This document shows positions 6,223-6,954 of a stretch of DNA of 6,954 bases, piece after piece. The translations under genes were made by a program, and so were the position numbers. Below the pieces are notes generated by a model. It searched no databases. It was not told the origin of the DNA and saw only the letters and a list, made by a program, of their open reading frames with translations. How positions within the stretch are numbered: the first letter of the stretch is position 1; every line of letters begins with the position of its first letter. Origin of the DNA: Reyranella sp. (lineage in GTDB: Bacteria > Pseudomonadota > Alphaproteobacteria > Reyranellales > Reyranellaceae). Location: the NCBI GenBank assembly GCA_016780605.1, contig JADHLS010000270.1, positions 1-6,954 on the forward strand, written 5' to 3'.

Positions 6223-6229
6223 CCCTCCT
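6223..6229 (-). promoter_or_regulatory. Strong ribosome binding site of the ABM-like gene
   Basis: Read on the minus strand, AGGAGGG (within AAAGGAGGG) lies 5 bases before ATG 6217. It is among the strongest Shine-Dalgarno sites in the window. It lies in the 33-base gap after the channel gene, so the small protein may be translated well even from a shared transcript. Confidence 0.75.
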
Positions 6230-6250
6230 TTGCGAAAGTGGCCCGTTTTG

Positions 6251-6954
<704 letters not shown>

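Overview
The window is uniformly GC-rich. Its genes are tightly packed, often overlap, and leave long spurious open frames on the opposite strand. Gene content (a LolA carrier, EcsC and DUF445 membrane proteins, a phosphinothricin-acetyltransferase-like GNAT, a luciferase-like oxidoreductase) fits the chromosome of a Gram-negative, probably alphaproteobacterial, environmental bacterium. That placement is inference. I see no tRNA, rRNA, CRISPR array, insertion sequence or phage gene, and no non-coding stretch over 100 bases.

Layout. (1) Bases 1-2577, plus strand: the C-terminal end of a heavy-metal P1B-type ATPase, then an EcsC-family protein, then a DUF445 membrane protein. Both junctions are 4-base ATGA overlaps, so the three are almost certainly one translationally coupled operon. 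(2) Bases 2544-4665, minus strand: lolA, a PAT/MnaT-like N-acetyltransferase and an EamA/DMT exporter, read in that order. The acetyltransferase and exporter are 6 bases apart. The exporter converges on the DUF445 gene and overlaps its 3' end by 34 bases. (3) Bases 4666-4761: a divergent control region holding an 18-base near-perfect palindrome shaped like a TetR-family operator. (4) Bases 4762-5889, plus strand: an LLM-class flavin-dependent oxidoreductase with a strong ribosome binding site. (5) Bases 5927-6954, minus strand: a GluR0-like ligand-gated potassium channel, cut by the window edge, followed by a small dimeric alpha/beta-barrel (ABM-like) protein.

How the genes may work together. 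The first operon links a metal pump to two poorly characterised membrane-associated proteins and is the best candidate for an undescribed functional unit. The acetyltransferase plus exporter pair suggests acetylation and export of a toxic amino-acid-like compound. The channel gene has the pore signature and ligand-binding lobe 2 of prokaryotic ionotropic glutamate receptors, with an apparent change at a position that usually binds the ligand. The palindrome upstream of the oxidoreductase suggests control by an unlinked regulator.
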